Shown piece by piece: positions 54,960-64,000 of a DNA stretch of 64,000 nt (its first letter is position 1; each line of letters opens with the position of its first letter). Source of the stretch: Fusibacter bizertensis (lineage in GTDB: Bacteria > Bacillota > Clostridia > Peptostreptococcales > Acidaminobacteraceae). The notes under the pieces were generated by a model. The model worked only from the letters and a program-made list of their open reading frames with translations. It did not search any database and was not told the origin of the DNA. The stretch is taken from assembly GCF_029914245.1 (NCBI RefSeq), contig NZ_JARYZI010000006.1, positions 124,001 to 188,000 on the forward strand, written 5' to 3'. A program made the position numbers and the translations under genes.

Positions 54960-56195
54960 ATGGAAAATGCAATTATACAATCGGCAGATCAATTGATGGA
55001 GCTCATGGGTCTCGTAATTTTAGCCGGGCTTATTTTTACAAAAATCAGTAATATTGTCAAGCTCCCAGATGTCGTACTCTACATTTTAGCAGGAATCATA
55101 CTTGGTCCTAGGCTGCTAAACTGGATCAATATCGATAAATATCCCGTAGAAAATCAACTCATCTTGTCCTTTGGAGCAGCTTATATCTTATATGATGGTG
55201 GTAGAGAAATTGATCTTAAGATTCTCAATAAAGTAAAGTTGTCTGTAGGGATGTTATCAACAGTAGGTGTTATGATATCCACTACAATAGTAGGCTTTGT
55301 TGCAATGAAAGTGTTCAACTTGCCATTGACCTATGCACTATTGCTTGGGTCAGTAATTGCATCCACAGACCCATCGGTACTTGTACCGCTTTTTAAAAAG
55401 ATGAATATAAGCACAAAACTAAAACAATCCATTATCTCTGAGTCAGCATTTAACGATGCCGCTGGTGCAGTGATTACCTTTTCGCTTTTAGCCGTTATTT
55501 TAGGAGGGGAGTTTTCACTAGGAGAGAGTTTGCTTGAACTTGTTACTTCTATTATAGGAGGACTTGCAATTGGTGCGACTATTGGTTATATGACACATCT
55601 TTTAACAGATGAAAAACAAAAATGGGGCATTTTTAAAGATTATGCCACTGAACTTGTTTTGGTTTCAGTTGTAGGCTCGTATTTGATTTCTAATCATTTT
55701 GGGTTTAGCGGATTTATGGCAGTTTTTATCATGGGAATGTTCTGTGGCAATAAAAAGATATTTAAATTTTGGATTCCAGAAGAATCTTTTCAATCACATT
55801 TACGCTTTAAAGAAGTCTTAACAGTTATCTTGAGGATGATGATCTTTATCTTACTTGGCACGCATCTACAATTTGACACGTTAATTGCAAATCTAGGTTC
55901 AACCCTTATTGTAGTAGGCGCCTTGATATTCGTAGCTAGACCTATATCGGTTCTTGCATGTGTCTTAATAGATAAAAAAGCAGAGTGGACTTGGAAGCAG
56001 ATCATTTATCTGATGTGGGTACGTGAAACTGGTGTTATCCCGGCAGCACTTGCAGGGATGCTCGTTACATCTGGTGTGTTGCATTCTGATATAATTTCAT
56101 CGGTTACATTTGCCACAATCATGGTAACTTTGACGTTTCAGGCTAGTACTGCAGGAATTCTTGCACATTTTCTCAAGTTAGATGTAGGAAAATAA
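54960..56195 (+). CDS. CPA1-type cation:proton antiporter
   Basis: This 411-residue membrane protein has about twelve hydrophobic helices. The ion-binding region SESAFNDAAGAVITF (Asn-Asp pair of electroneutral CPA1 exchangers) and the earlier ASTDPSVLVPLF are clear. It probably exchanges Na+ or K+ for H+. ATG 54960 has AAGGAGG upstream; the ORF extends further to 54903 without a ribosome site. Confidence 0.87.
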   Translation: MENAIIQSADQLMELMGLVILAGLIFTKISNIVKLPDVVLYILAGIILGPRLLNWINIDKYPVENQLILSFGAAYILYDGGREIDLKILNKVKLSVGMLSTVGVMISTTIVGFVAMKVFNLPLTYALLLGSVIASTDPSVLVPLFKKMNISTKLKQSIISESAFNDAAGAVITFSLLAVILGGEFSLGESLLELVTSIIGGLAIGATIGYMTHLLTDEKQKWGIFKDYATELVLVSVVGSYLISNHFGFSGFMAVFIMGMFCGNKKIFKFWIPEESFQSHLRFKEVLTVILRMMIFILLGTHLQFDTLIANLGSTLIVVGALIFVARPISVLACVLIDKKAEWTWKQIIYLMWVRETGVIPAALAGMLVTSGVLHSDIISSVTFATIMVTLTFQASTAGILAHFLKLDVGK

Positions 56196-56295
56196 AATGA
56201 TTTTTTATACATGTTCTGTGTATGTTTTATGTATACTTAATACGTGCAATAAAAATATGAAATTTTGATTTATAAAAAGTTTATTTTGAATAAAA

Positions 56296-56326
56296 AAAAA
56301 GGACTTCATCGCTGAAGTCCTTTTTC
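56296..56326. terminator. Bidirectional terminator between antiporter and ferredoxin genes
   Basis: GGACTTCA (56301-56308) with TGAAGTCC (56313-56320), loop TCGC; A-run before and T-run after, so it works on both strands. Confidence 0.92.
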
Positions 56327-56333
56327 AATTTAA

Positions 56334-56498
56334 TTATTCAGGTTGTGGAGCGTCAACTGGGCAAACATTTGCACAAGCGCCACAATCGATACAATCAGCA
56401 CTTACAACGTAGATGCTATCACCAGCAGAAATAGCGTTAACTGGACATTCTGGCTCGCATGCGCCACATGAAATACAAGAATCATTAATTACGTACAT
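56334..56498 (-). CDS. 2[4Fe-4S] clostridial-type ferredoxin
   Basis: This 54-residue ferredoxin, below usual ORF cut-offs, has both motifs in full: CISCGACEPECP (residues 8-19) and CIDCGACANVCP (36-47), each CxxCxxCxxxC(P). It carries electrons for low-potential reactions such as hydrogenase or pyruvate:ferredoxin oxidoreductase. It has a strong AAGGAGGTCTATT ribosome site, a promoter and its own terminator. Confidence 0.95.
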   Translation of the reverse strand: MYVINDSCISCGACEPECPVNAISAGDSIYVVSADCIDCGACANVCPVDAPQPE

Positions 56499-56551
56499 AA
56501 TAGACCTCCTTATAAAGTAAAGTTAACTCTTTGTTTAACTTTTGTCACCTC

Positions 56552-56581
56552 ATTATAATACCCAGTGGTTATAAAGGACAA
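56552..56581 (-). promoter_or_regulatory. Promoter of the ferredoxin gene
   Basis: On the minus strand TTGTCC (56581-56576), 18-base spacer, TATAAT (56557-56552). Confidence 0.65.
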
Positions 56582-56630
56582 CTTATTAAACGAGAAAAAA
56601 AGCAATTTTGCCATAAGTACAATGATAATC

Positions 56631-56649
56631 ATTATTAATAGAATAATAT
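56631..56649. promoter_or_regulatory. Fur-like box
   Basis: AATGATAATCATTATTAAT is close to the 19-base Fur consensus GATAATGATAATCATTATC. It lies about 50 bases upstream of the ferredoxin -35. By-eye match only. Confidence 0.5.
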
Positions 56650-56769
56650 AACCAAAACACTTGCAACTGTCTGAATTATCAGAAAACAAAGGGATGAATA
56701 ATTCCCCACAGGGCATAAAAAAATGCAATAACTATTGCAAAAAGTTTATAGATTTACATGTCAATATAG

Positions 56770-56798
56770 TTTACACTGTAGTTGGGATGTGTTAAGAT
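56770..56798 (+). promoter_or_regulatory. Promoter of gdhA
   Basis: TTTACA (56770-56775), 17-base spacer, TAAGAT (56793-56798). The palindrome TGACCCTATGGGTCA (56853-56867) lies in the leader. Confidence 0.55.
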
Positions 56799-56904
56799 GA
56801 AAGCGTTAGAGGGTTTAATATTTTTTTAACAATCTCATAACACGAAGCAATATGACCCTATGGGTCAGGGGTAACCACATATCATTTTAAAGGAGATGTT
56901 TGAA

Positions 56905-58248
56905 ATGAAGTACATTCAAGAAGTATTTGAGCAAGTTAAAGCGAGAAATGCGAATGAGCCAGAATTCTTACAGACAGTTGAAGAAGTATTCAAGTCATTA
57001 GAGCCTGTGATTGAAAGACATCCAGAATATGTAAAAGCAAATATTCTTGCAAGAATCGCTGAGCCAGAAAGACAAATTACCTTTAGAGTTCCATGGGTAG
57101 ATGATGCTGGTAATTTAAATGTGAACAGAGGATTTAGAGTTCAATTTAACGGCGCAATTGGACCATACAAAGGTGGTCTTAGATTCCACAAGTCAGTATA
57201 TATTGGAATCGTTAAATTCTTAGGTTTTGAGCAAATCTTTAAAAACTCTTTAACTGGCCTACCAATCGGTGGCGGTAAAGGTGGTTCTGACTTCGACCCT
57301 AATGGCAAATCAGATGCAGAAGTAATGAGATTTTGCCAAAGCTTCATGACAGAGTTATATAGACATATCGGTCCAGACGTAGACGTTCCAGCTGGCGACA
57401 TCGGTGTTGGCGGAAGAGAAATCGGCTACTTATATGGTCAATATAGAAGAATCAGAGGCGCTTTTGAAAATGGCGTTTTAACTGGAAAAGGTTTAACTTA
57501 TGGTGGATCTTTAATTAGACCAGAAGCAACTGGCTTCGGTGTAACTTACTTTACGAGAGAGATGCTTAAAGCACATGGCGAAACTTTCGAAGGTAAAACA
57601 GTTGCATTATCAGGTTTCGGTAACGTAACTTGGGGAACTGCAATTAAAGTAACTGAACTTGGTGGTAAAGTTATCACTATATCAGGTCCAGATGGCTACA
57701 TCCACGATGAAGCTGGTATTTCTGGCGAAAAAATCGAATTCTTACTTGAACTTAGAGGAAGTGGAAAAGATATCGCGGCACCTTATGCTGATAAATTCCC
57801 TGGATCTAAATTCGTTGCTGGCGAAAAACCTTGGGGCATTAAAGCTGATATCGTTATTCCTTGTGCAACTCAAAACGAAATCAGAATTGAAGATGCTAAG
57901 AAAATCGTTGCTAACGGCACTAAATTCCTTTGTGAAGCATCTAATATGCCATGTACAAATGAAGCAATTGACTATTTCCTTGAGCACGGCGTTATCGTAG
58001 GACCTGCTAAAGCAGCTAATGCTGGTGGTGTTGCTACTTCTGCTCTTGAAATGAGCCAAAACTCTATGAGATACAATTGGACTGCTGAAGAAGTAGATGC
58101 TAAACTTGACCAAATCATGGTTAACATCCACGCAAGTGCAGCTAAAGCATCTGAAGAATATGGCTTTGGTTACAACTTAGTTGCTGGTGCAAACATCGCT
58201 GGTTTCAGAAAAGTTGCTGATGCTATGTTAGCTCAAGGCAATTACTAA
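56905..58248 (+). CDS. gdhA: Glutamate dehydrogenase
   Basis: The 447-residue hexameric-type enzyme interconverts glutamate and 2-oxoglutarate plus ammonia. RVQFNGAIGPYKGGLRFHKSV, the catalytic-Lys block PIGGGKGGSDFDPNGKSD, and the Rossmann motif ALSGFGNVTWGTA are close to Clostridium symbiosum GDH. NAD versus NADP use is not settled. ATG 56905 follows AAAGGAG with normal spacing; ATG 56896 is too close to it. It would take glutamate made from histidine by the Hut route downstream. Confidence 0.95.
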   Translation: MKYIQEVFEQVKARNANEPEFLQTVEEVFKSLEPVIERHPEYVKANILARIAEPERQITFRVPWVDDAGNLNVNRGFRVQFNGAIGPYKGGLRFHKSVYIGIVKFLGFEQIFKNSLTGLPIGGGKGGSDFDPNGKSDAEVMRFCQSFMTELYRHIGPDVDVPAGDIGVGGREIGYLYGQYRRIRGAFENGVLTGKGLTYGGSLIRPEATGFGVTYFTREMLKAHGETFEGKTVALSGFGNVTWGTAIKVTELGGKVITISGPDGYIHDEAGISGEKIEFLLELRGSGKDIAAPYADKFPGSKFVAGEKPWGIKADIVIPCATQNEIRIEDAKKIVANGTKFLCEASNMPCTNEAIDYFLEHGVIVGPAKAANAGGVATSALEMSQNSMRYNWTAEEVDAKLDQIMVNIHASAAKASEEYGFGYNLVAGANIAGFRKVADAMLAQGNY

Positions 58249-58267
58249 GATTTATTTTAAAAGTATG

Positions 58268-58297
58268 GGAGAATCTCTAAGGAGATTCTCCTTTTTT
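58268..58297 (+). terminator. Terminator of gdhA
   Basis: GGAGAATCTC (58268-58277), loop, GAGATTCTCC (58282-58291), six T. Confidence 0.92.
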
Positions 58298-58491
58298 AAT
58301 ACATAGAAAAAAGTGTTTAGTCACAGATCGATTCAGCCACGTGTTTATTTGTAATAAGTGTACATAATTGCCGATTGTGTGAAAATATATAAAATACTTG
58401 TCAACTAACCACAACAAACAAAGTCAATGTTGTATAATTTTACATGTTTGCTATAATTAAATTATGAAAAAGTAATAAACGGGAGGTCAAA

Positions 58492-60123
58492 TTGATCAAC
58501 GAATCGAATGTCCTATTAAAGGAAGTTTTAGAACTTCCACTATTTAAAACATCTAAACTGCTGACAGAACATGAAGACTTAAACATGCAGGTAACGTCTG
58601 TAAACGTAATGCTCGATAAGGAAATCATTGATTGGATCGGTCAGGATGGACAGCTCATTTTGACCACCGGACAAATTTTTGAGAAAGTTTCAGTAAAGGA
58701 GCAAATTGAGCTCTTTAAAGCCATAGCAGAGAAAAATGTAACTGCAGTTTTTATCAAGATCACGCCATATATAGAGGCTTTAGAACCAGAAGTGATAAAG
58801 GTTTGTTCTGAGCTAAACCTAGCTGTAGTTGACCTTGACTATCAAGTTTCATTTACAGAGATTTTTTCAACCGTTTACAGTTTGATGTTTGCGAGGCAAT
58901 CAGCTGTACTTCAGCGTGTAGAAAACCTACACAAAGATACCATGAATGTTGTTATAAATGGTGGTAATTTAGACGATATTTTAAGAAGTATCCAAAAGAC
59001 CATAACATCACCAGTGTTTATAAGAGACTATTATTTTGAAGACACCTATTTTATCAAAAAAGCCTTTGAAGATGATTATGCGCTACTTTATGAAAACATC
59101 GAAGGGATCCAGCTTGATGGCAAAAATTCTAAGTTAATCTGGGATACCGTGACGTTTAAAGAACGTGAAATAGAACGCTTGATTATCCCTATTTTTGTTA
59201 AAAATCAAGTTTTTGGACATATAGTCACGTATGGAAAAGACTATGCGATTTCTAATTATGATAAACTTGGACTTGAGGCAACCTCCAATATCATCGCACT
59301 TGAATTTTTAAAGAAAATCTCAGTGCAAGAAGTTGAAAATAAATATAAATTGGAGTTCTTTGATGACTTGATCGCTCTTGATGAAGTAAGAAGACAAAAG
59401 GCGATTGAGAGAGCTTCGAATTTTAGATTTTCAGAAAGTGCCAATTATGTCATAATCGATGTGAATGTAAGTAGTAAGCAGACCATTGATGAATCTGAAA
59501 AAGCACTTAAAGCTGCCTACTTGATAGAAATGATCTGCAAGGATATGGGAAGGGCTTATATGATCCTTAATAAGAGCGATCGTATCTATGTCCTCATCAT
59601 GCTAAAAGAGGGCGAGGGTGCAACAACTGTTAAAAAATATGTGAAATATATATACGATATTCTTAAGTCAAAGATGAAGAAGTATCAGACTCAGATTGGT
59701 GTGGGTCGAATTTATAAAGGGCTTAACCAAGTCCACAAGAGTCTGCAAGATGCAATAAAAGCACTTGAAGCAGCAACGTATTATATAGAAGATGAGATTG
59801 TTCTCTTTGAAGAGATGGGGATATACAAAATTCTATCAAATAGTGCAATTCAGACTGAACTCGAGATATTTTACAAAGATATACTAGAGCCACTTGCACT
59901 TTATGACAAGAGAAAAGACACTGAACTAGTGAAAACACTTGAAGTGTATTATGAATGTAATGGCAATCTAAAAAAAATGTCAGAACACCTATATACTCAT
60001 TATAATACTGTTTTGTATCGTCTCTCAAGAATTCAAGAAATTATGAAAATTGACCTTGATAAAGAAGAACACCGCTATGCGGCGCAGACTGCACTCAAGG
60101 TGCATAAAATTTTAAGGTTATAA
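58492..60123 (+). CDS. PucR family transcriptional regulator
   Basis: The 543-residue protein has an N-terminal PucR sensor region (residues 1-120, LLKEVLELPLFKTSKLLTEHEDL), a middle GGDEF-like domain and a C-terminal helix-turn-helix of the PucR/CdaR type (NLKKMSEHLYTHYNTVLYRLSRIQEI). The start is TTG 58492 with GGGAGG six bases upstream; no ATG is nearby. Such proteins regulate purine or amino-acid catabolism, and here the neighbour is hutU, so histidine use is a likely target. Confidence 0.85.
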   Translation: MINESNVLLKEVLELPLFKTSKLLTEHEDLNMQVTSVNVMLDKEIIDWIGQDGQLILTTGQIFEKVSVKEQIELFKAIAEKNVTAVFIKITPYIEALEPEVIKVCSELNLAVVDLDYQVSFTEIFSTVYSLMFARQSAVLQRVENLHKDTMNVVINGGNLDDILRSIQKTITSPVFIRDYYFEDTYFIKKAFEDDYALLYENIEGIQLDGKNSKLIWDTVTFKEREIERLIIPIFVKNQVFGHIVTYGKDYAISNYDKLGLEATSNIIALEFLKKISVQEVENKYKLEFFDDLIALDEVRRQKAIERASNFRFSESANYVIIDVNVSSKQTIDESEKALKAAYLIEMICKDMGRAYMILNKSDRIYVLIMLKEGEGATTVKKYVKYIYDILKSKMKKYQTQIGVGRIYKGLNQVHKSLQDAIKALEAATYYIEDEIVLFEEMGIYKILSNSAIQTELEIFYKDILEPLALYDKRKDTELVKTLEVYYECNGNLKKMSEHLYTHYNTVLYRLSRIQEIMKIDLDKEEHRYAAQTALKVHKILRL

Positions 60124-60199
60124 CATGGACTAAAAATAGACGCGTAACTGATAAACTTGCTTTAATAAGATAAAAAAAGTAAAGGTTGGAGGCGTTTCA

Positions 60200-62242
60200 A
60201 TGATTACAAATCATGATATTTCAATGGCTATGAAGGTGAAGCTAGAAGATATTTTTACTGAGCTTCCCGAGTATCCAGAATTTGAGAAGGGTATAAGAAG
60301 AGCACCTAAGAGAAATTTATCTCTTAGTCAAGATGAAGTAGAACTTGCACTTAAAAATGCACTTCGTTATATACCTGAAAAATGGCACCGTGTTTTAGCA
60401 CCGGAATTTTTAGAAGAGCTTTTAACAAAAGGTAGAATATATGGTTACCGTTTTAGACCTGTTGGCAACATCAAAGCAAAGGGAATCGAAGCGTACAAAG
60501 GTGTGATTACAGAGGGAAAAGCAATCCAAGTGATGATTGATAACAATTTGGATTTTGATATTGCACTTTATCCATATGAACTTGTGACATATGGCGAGAC
60601 TGGCAGTGTATGTCAAAACTGGATGCAGTATCACCTCATTAAACGTTATCTAGAAATTATGACAGATAAACAAACACTTGTGATGCAATCAGGTCATCCA
60701 GCTGGACTTTTCCAAGCGCCAGAAAACGCACCTAGGGTGATCATCACTAACGGTTTAATGATTGGTATGTTTGATGATCTCGACAACTTTAACAGAGCTG
60801 CTGCACTTGGCGTTGCATCATATGGTCAGATGACTGCAGGTGGTTGGATGTATATTGGACCACAAGGGATCGTTCATGGGACGTATTCTACGGTTTTAAA
60901 TGCAGGTAGAGATAAACTGGGCATCGCAGAAAAAGACGATTTAAAAGGCAGATTATTTGTAACATCTGGACTTGGTGGCATGAGTGGTGCACAAGGTAAA
61001 GCGGTAGAGATTGCTGGTGGTGTAGGGATTATCGCTGAAGTAGATGAGTCGCGTATAGAGACGCGCTTTAGTCAAGGATGGATCAGTGAAGTGACTAGGA
61101 CGCCTGAAGAAACATTTAGACAAGCTAAAAAATATCAGGTTGAAGGACGTGCTATCGCAATAGGTTTCCACGGTAATATCGTTGATCTTTTGGAATATGC
61201 AGTAGAAAATGACGTGCATATAGATCTTTTAAGTGATCAAACATCTTGTCACAATGTCTATGAAGGTGGCTACTGTCCAGCGGGCATCACTTTTGAAGAG
61301 AGAACAAATTTGCTAGGTAGTGATAAAGAAAAATTTGAAGCGCTGGTAAATGAAACTTTAGTGAGACATTATAACGCGATTAAGAAGCTTACAAATAAAG
61401 GTGTCTACTTCTTTGATTATGGTAACAGCTTTATGAAAGCGATCTATGATGCTGGTGTGAGCGAAATTTGTAAAAATGGCGTCAATGAACTCGACGGCTT
61501 TATATGGCCATCATATGTTGAAGATATAATGGGACCAATTTTATTTGATTATGGCTATGGTCCATTTAGATGGGTTTGCTTAAGTGGTAATGATGAAGAT
61601 CTTGATAAAACAGATGCTGCAGCAATGGCGTGTATTGATCCTGATAGACGATTCCAAGATCGCGACAACTGGATATGGATTAGAGATGCTAAAAAGAACA
61701 AACTCGTTGTTGGCTCTAAGGCGAGAATTCTTTATCAAGATGCACTTGGTAGACTTAAAATAGCACTTAAATTCAATGAAATGGTGAGAAATGGCGAAAT
61801 TGGCCCTGTTATGCTTGGTAGAGACCACCATGATACTGGCGGAACCGATTCACCTTTTAGAGAAACATCAAACATCAAAGATGGATCGAATATCATGGCT
61901 GAAATGGCGACGCATATTTTTGCGGGTAATGCGGCAAGAGGTATGAGTATGATTGCCCTTCACAACGGTGGTGGTGTCGGTATTGGCAAGTCTATCAATG
62001 GTGGATTTGGCATGGTACTTGATGGTAGCGCAAGAGTGGATGAAATCCTTAAAAATGCAATGCCTTGGGATGTTATGGGCGGCGTTGGTAGACGTGCGTG
62101 GGCTAGAAACGACCATGCCATTGAAACGACAATTGCTTACAATCAAACAAGAGATAATGACCATATCACACTTCCGTATTTAACGGATGAAGACTATATT
62201 AAGACTTTGGTGCAATCAGAATTTACACCAGGGGGCAAATAA
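60200..62242 (+). CDS. hutU: Urocanate hydratase, long form
   Basis: HutU converts urocanate to imidazolonepropionate in histidine breakdown, using a tightly bound NAD+. At 680 residues it is longer than the common 550-residue form and fits the longer type found in anaerobes. Visible: LVMQSGHPAGLFQAPENAPRVIITNG, the NAD motif TSGLGGMSGAQGKAVEIAGG, YEGGYCPAGITFEERT and GRDHHDTGGTDSPFRET. ATG 60200 has TTGGAGG upstream. hutH/hutI/ftcD are not in the window. Confidence 0.95.
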   Translation: MITNHDISMAMKVKLEDIFTELPEYPEFEKGIRRAPKRNLSLSQDEVELALKNALRYIPEKWHRVLAPEFLEELLTKGRIYGYRFRPVGNIKAKGIEAYKGVITEGKAIQVMIDNNLDFDIALYPYELVTYGETGSVCQNWMQYHLIKRYLEIMTDKQTLVMQSGHPAGLFQAPENAPRVIITNGLMIGMFDDLDNFNRAAALGVASYGQMTAGGWMYIGPQGIVHGTYSTVLNAGRDKLGIAEKDDLKGRLFVTSGLGGMSGAQGKAVEIAGGVGIIAEVDESRIETRFSQGWISEVTRTPEETFRQAKKYQVEGRAIAIGFHGNIVDLLEYAVENDVHIDLLSDQTSCHNVYEGGYCPAGITFEERTNLLGSDKEKFEALVNETLVRHYNAIKKLTNKGVYFFDYGNSFMKAIYDAGVSEICKNGVNELDGFIWPSYVEDIMGPILFDYGYGPFRWVCLSGNDEDLDKTDAAAMACIDPDRRFQDRDNWIWIRDAKKNKLVVGSKARILYQDALGRLKIALKFNEMVRNGEIGPVMLGRDHHDTGGTDSPFRETSNIKDGSNIMAEMATHIFAGNAARGMSMIALHNGGGVGIGKSINGGFGMVLDGSARVDEILKNAMPWDVMGGVGRRAWARNDHAIETTIAYNQTRDNDHITLPYLTDEDYIKTLVQSEFTPGGK

Positions 62243-62250
62243 GATTAATT

Positions 62251-62284
62251 AAAGGCTGCTGTTCCTAGGATTGCAGCCTTTTTT
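62251..62284 (+). terminator. Terminator of hutU
   Basis: AAAGGCTGC (62251-62259) with GCAGCCTTT (62273-62281), then further T. Confidence 0.9.
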
Positions 62285-62299
62285 ACAAGGTGATGAATG

Positions 62300-64000
62300 A
62301 TGAAGATACAGCTTCAGCTCTATGGGAAACCGAGCCTCAAAATCGATGAACAGAATATTGAGATCTCACTAAAAAAGAGTGAAGCATTGCTTTACTATGT
62401 AGCCTATGAAAAAAGAGTTACCAGAGATGAACTTGTAGGTGTGATCTGGAGCGATGTAGTGGATCAAACTGCTAAAAAAAATCTAAGAAACAGCCTTTAT
62501 CGCTTAAAAAAGGACTTGAACTTAGAGCTTTTTTACTGTCCCAACAAACATGTGGTTGAGATAGACCATACACTGGAAATTTTTGTGGAAAGTGAGATGG
62601 ATGATGACTATTTTTTGGCCCACTATAGCGGGAAATTTCTTGAAACATTTAGTTTAAAAGAAGCGGATAACTATGAAAAATGGCGTTTGGAAGTTGAAAA
62701 TACACTCAATCAAAGGTACTTGAAGCTTGCTTTTGCAAAAACAAGTGACTTGATGTTGGAAGGAAAAAATGAAGAAGCTCTGAAAATTGCACTTGTAATG
62801 CGCAAAATTGATGAATTTGATGAAGCAATTGCAAGACTTTTGATGCAAATTTACTATAAGATGGGTCAGTATAAACAGATCACAGAAGTGTACGCGCAGC
62901 TTAAACAGCTATTAGATGATGAGATGGGGATACAACCGGATAAAGTTACAAGGGACCATTATTACGGACTTGTGTATGCACCGCATGAAGCAAAAGATGA
63001 AGGCTTAAGGTATTATGGTAGGCAGCGAGAAGCTATGACCATAGAGAAGTTACTTCATCAATCTGCACTGGGACAAAACAAGCAATCTTTAATTGTCAGT
63101 GGTGAAGCGGGCGTGGGGAAATCAAAACTTTTAGAGGAATGTCTCTCTCGGTATGACAGTACCTTTAAAATATTAAAGACAACATGTTACCCAGCTGAAT
63201 CTTCTTATGCTTACAAAGCATGGAATGATGTTTTTTCACAAATCGCAGGGATTGTAGAAGAACAAAAGATAGAATTACCACTTTTTACAAAGCAAGTTTT
63301 GGTGAAATTCTTTCCGGGATTTGATGAATGGACTGGCACTGTGTATATGGAAAATACAGAATCTATTAATTCTGATTATCTAGAAAAATTGACTGCTAAA
63401 TTGTTTAGTCGATTGCTTAAAAGCAGCCGATTGATTCTCTATATTGATGACTTGCAGTGGATGGATCCGCTCAGTTTGAAACTGTTATTAAACCTGGTAA
63501 ATCACGTGGAGGGCTTTGTCTTTATCGCGACGCTACGCAATGAATTTACCGAAGGGCTTGATGATTTTCTTGGGCACCTTTATCGTTACGAGCGATTATT
63601 AACAATTCCACTTGAACGTTTTAATAAAGCAGAGACTTTTGAGTTTATGGACTTTTTATCAGATACGCCGTTGTCACTAGAGCTTAAAGAACAGATTTTT
63701 CGAGAGTCAGAAGGAAATGCATTTTTCATCGTCGAGGGAACCGTAGCCATCACACAAGATACTGCCGATAAAGGGCACCGTTTTAAGGGGATACTCGATT
63801 CTCGCTTTATTGGACTAGATGCTGGTGAGATGAAGCTACTTGTTATCGCGGCTATGTTTTTTGATGAACTTGAGTTTGAACTTTTAAACAAACTTTACAC
63901 AATCGATGAAGATTTGCTGTTAGAATATATACAGTCGCTAAAAAGACGTTTTATATTAAAAGAGATTGAACACGACGGTGGTATCAAGTTAAAGTTCACA
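62300..64000 (+). CDS. BTAD/AAA transcriptional regulator (SARP/AfsR-like), 3' end outside the window
   Basis: The frame is open from ATG 62300 (RBS AAGGTG) to the window edge, at least 567 residues. The N terminus (about 1-95) is a winged-helix DNA-binding domain (LYGKPSLKIDEQNIEISLKKSEALLYYVAYEKRVTRDELVGVIW is the start). A BTAD helical domain follows (about 95-235). Then comes an AAA ATPase: Walker A SGEAGVGKSK near residue 268 and Walker B LYIDDLQWMDP near residue 380. These are large signal-responsive activators. Its place after hutU suggests control of histidine or amino-acid catabolism, an inference. Confidence 0.85.
   Translation, partial: MKIQLQLYGKPSLKIDEQNIEISLKKSEALLYYVAYEKRVTRDELVGVIWSDVVDQTAKKNLRNSLYRLKKDLNLELFYCPNKHVVEIDHTLEIFVESEMDDDYFLAHYSGKFLETFSLKEADNYEKWRLEVENTLNQRYLKLAFAKTSDLMLEGKNEEALKIALVMRKIDEFDEAIARLLMQIYYKMGQYKQITEVYAQLKQLLDDEMGIQPDKVTRDHYYGLVYAPHEAKDEGLRYYGRQREAMTIEKLLHQSALGQNKQSLIVSGEAGVGKSKLLEECLSRYDSTFKILKTTCYPAESSYAYKAWNDVFSQIAGIVEEQKIELPLFTKQVLVKFFPGFDEWTGTVYMENTESINSDYLEKLTAKLFSRLLKSSRLILYIDDLQWMDPLSLKLLLNLVNHVEGFVFIATLRNEFTEGLDDFLGHLYRYERLLTIPLERFNKAETFEFMDFLSDTPLSLELKEQIFRESEGNAFFIVEGTVAITQDTADKGHRFKGILDSRFIGLDAGEMKLLVIAAMFFDELEFELLNKLYTIDEDLLLEYIQSLKRRFILKEIEHDGGIKLKFT

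Larger units (their letters stand above)
56499..56904. other. Divergent regulatory gap between ferredoxin and gdhA (406 bases)
   Basis: No supported gene here. It holds a minus-strand promoter for ferredoxin (56552-56581), a Fur-like box (56631-56649), a small palindrome GCAATAACTATTGC (56725-56738), a plus-strand promoter for gdhA (56770-56798) and a palindrome TGACCCTATGGGTCA (56853-56867). A 72-codon minus-strand ORF in it lacks a ribosome site. Confidence 0.7.

Noticed and set aside
56510-56728. 72-codon minus-strand ORF with a hydrophobic stretch
   Set aside because: No ribosome site, and it spans the ferredoxin promoter and a Fur-like box, so it is probably chance.

Overview
The window comes from a low-GC, motile, Gram-positive anaerobe of the Clostridia type. 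The evidence is strong AGGAGG ribosome binding sites, flagellar promoters of the SigD form (TAAA-N15/16-GCCGATAT), an 8Fe-8S clostridial ferredoxin, clostridial-type glutamate dehydrogenase, urocanate hydratase, Rex and thiolase. A genus cannot be assigned from sequence alone. No IS element, CRISPR array, rRNA or tRNA was seen.

Region 1 (1-9060) is a late flagellar operon in the Bacillus subtilis order: recD2 (partial), comF, yvyF-like, flgM, flgN, flgK, flgL, DUF6470 (yviE position), fliW, csrA and flagellin. Region 3 (31490-36200) resumes that order with flaG, fliD, a FliT-like gene, fliS, a YjfB-like small protein, a helical protein, hpf, and then secA and prfB (38957-43035).

Region 2 (9133-31469) is a glycosylation island of about 22 kb inserted exactly between flagellin and flaG. 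Much of it is visibly more AT-rich than the flanks. It holds two large glycosyltransferases with TPR-like segments and three sugar-nucleotide routes: a LegB-like dehydratase with a nucleotidyltransferase and a reductase; RmlA/RmlB/3,4-ketoisomerase/aminotransferase/N-formyltransferase (dTDP-3-formamido-3,6-dideoxyhexose); and a complete WbpA/B/E/D set (UDP-2,3-diacetamido-glucuronic acid). In its centre (17609-22624) lie five genes that match, family by family, the Campylobacter jejuni O-methyl phosphoramidate (MeOPN) capsule pathway: glutamine kinase, CTP:phosphoglutamine cytidylyltransferase, gamma-glutamyl-CDP-amidate hydrolase, CDP-amidate 3'-kinase (a CysC look-alike) and a methyltransferase. 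The gene just upstream encodes a 1246-residue GT/TPR/GT2/sulfotransferase-like fusion whose last domain is a good candidate phosphoramidate transferase. I infer a phosphoramidate-decorated flagellin glycan; this is the main discovery candidate.

Region 4 (36246-38904) holds a DMT transporter, a tiny Gin-like zinc protein, an XRE regulator and a DUF5317 membrane protein.

Region 5 (41907-52935) has prfB with its programmed +1 frameshift, tex, an amidohydrolase, tsaE-tsaB-rimI-tsaD, a cluster of eight same-orientation DnaA boxes, a stand-alone ACP, an ABC-F ATPase and rex. The tsaE...tsaD/ABC-F/rex order matches B. subtilis ydiB-gcp-ydiF-rex.

Region 6 (53068-64000) is mainly metabolic: thiolase, MarR regulator, cation/proton antiporter, ferredoxin, gdhA, a PucR-type regulator, hutU and a truncated BTAD/AAA regulator. 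These suggest an amino-acid (histidine to glutamate) fermenter.
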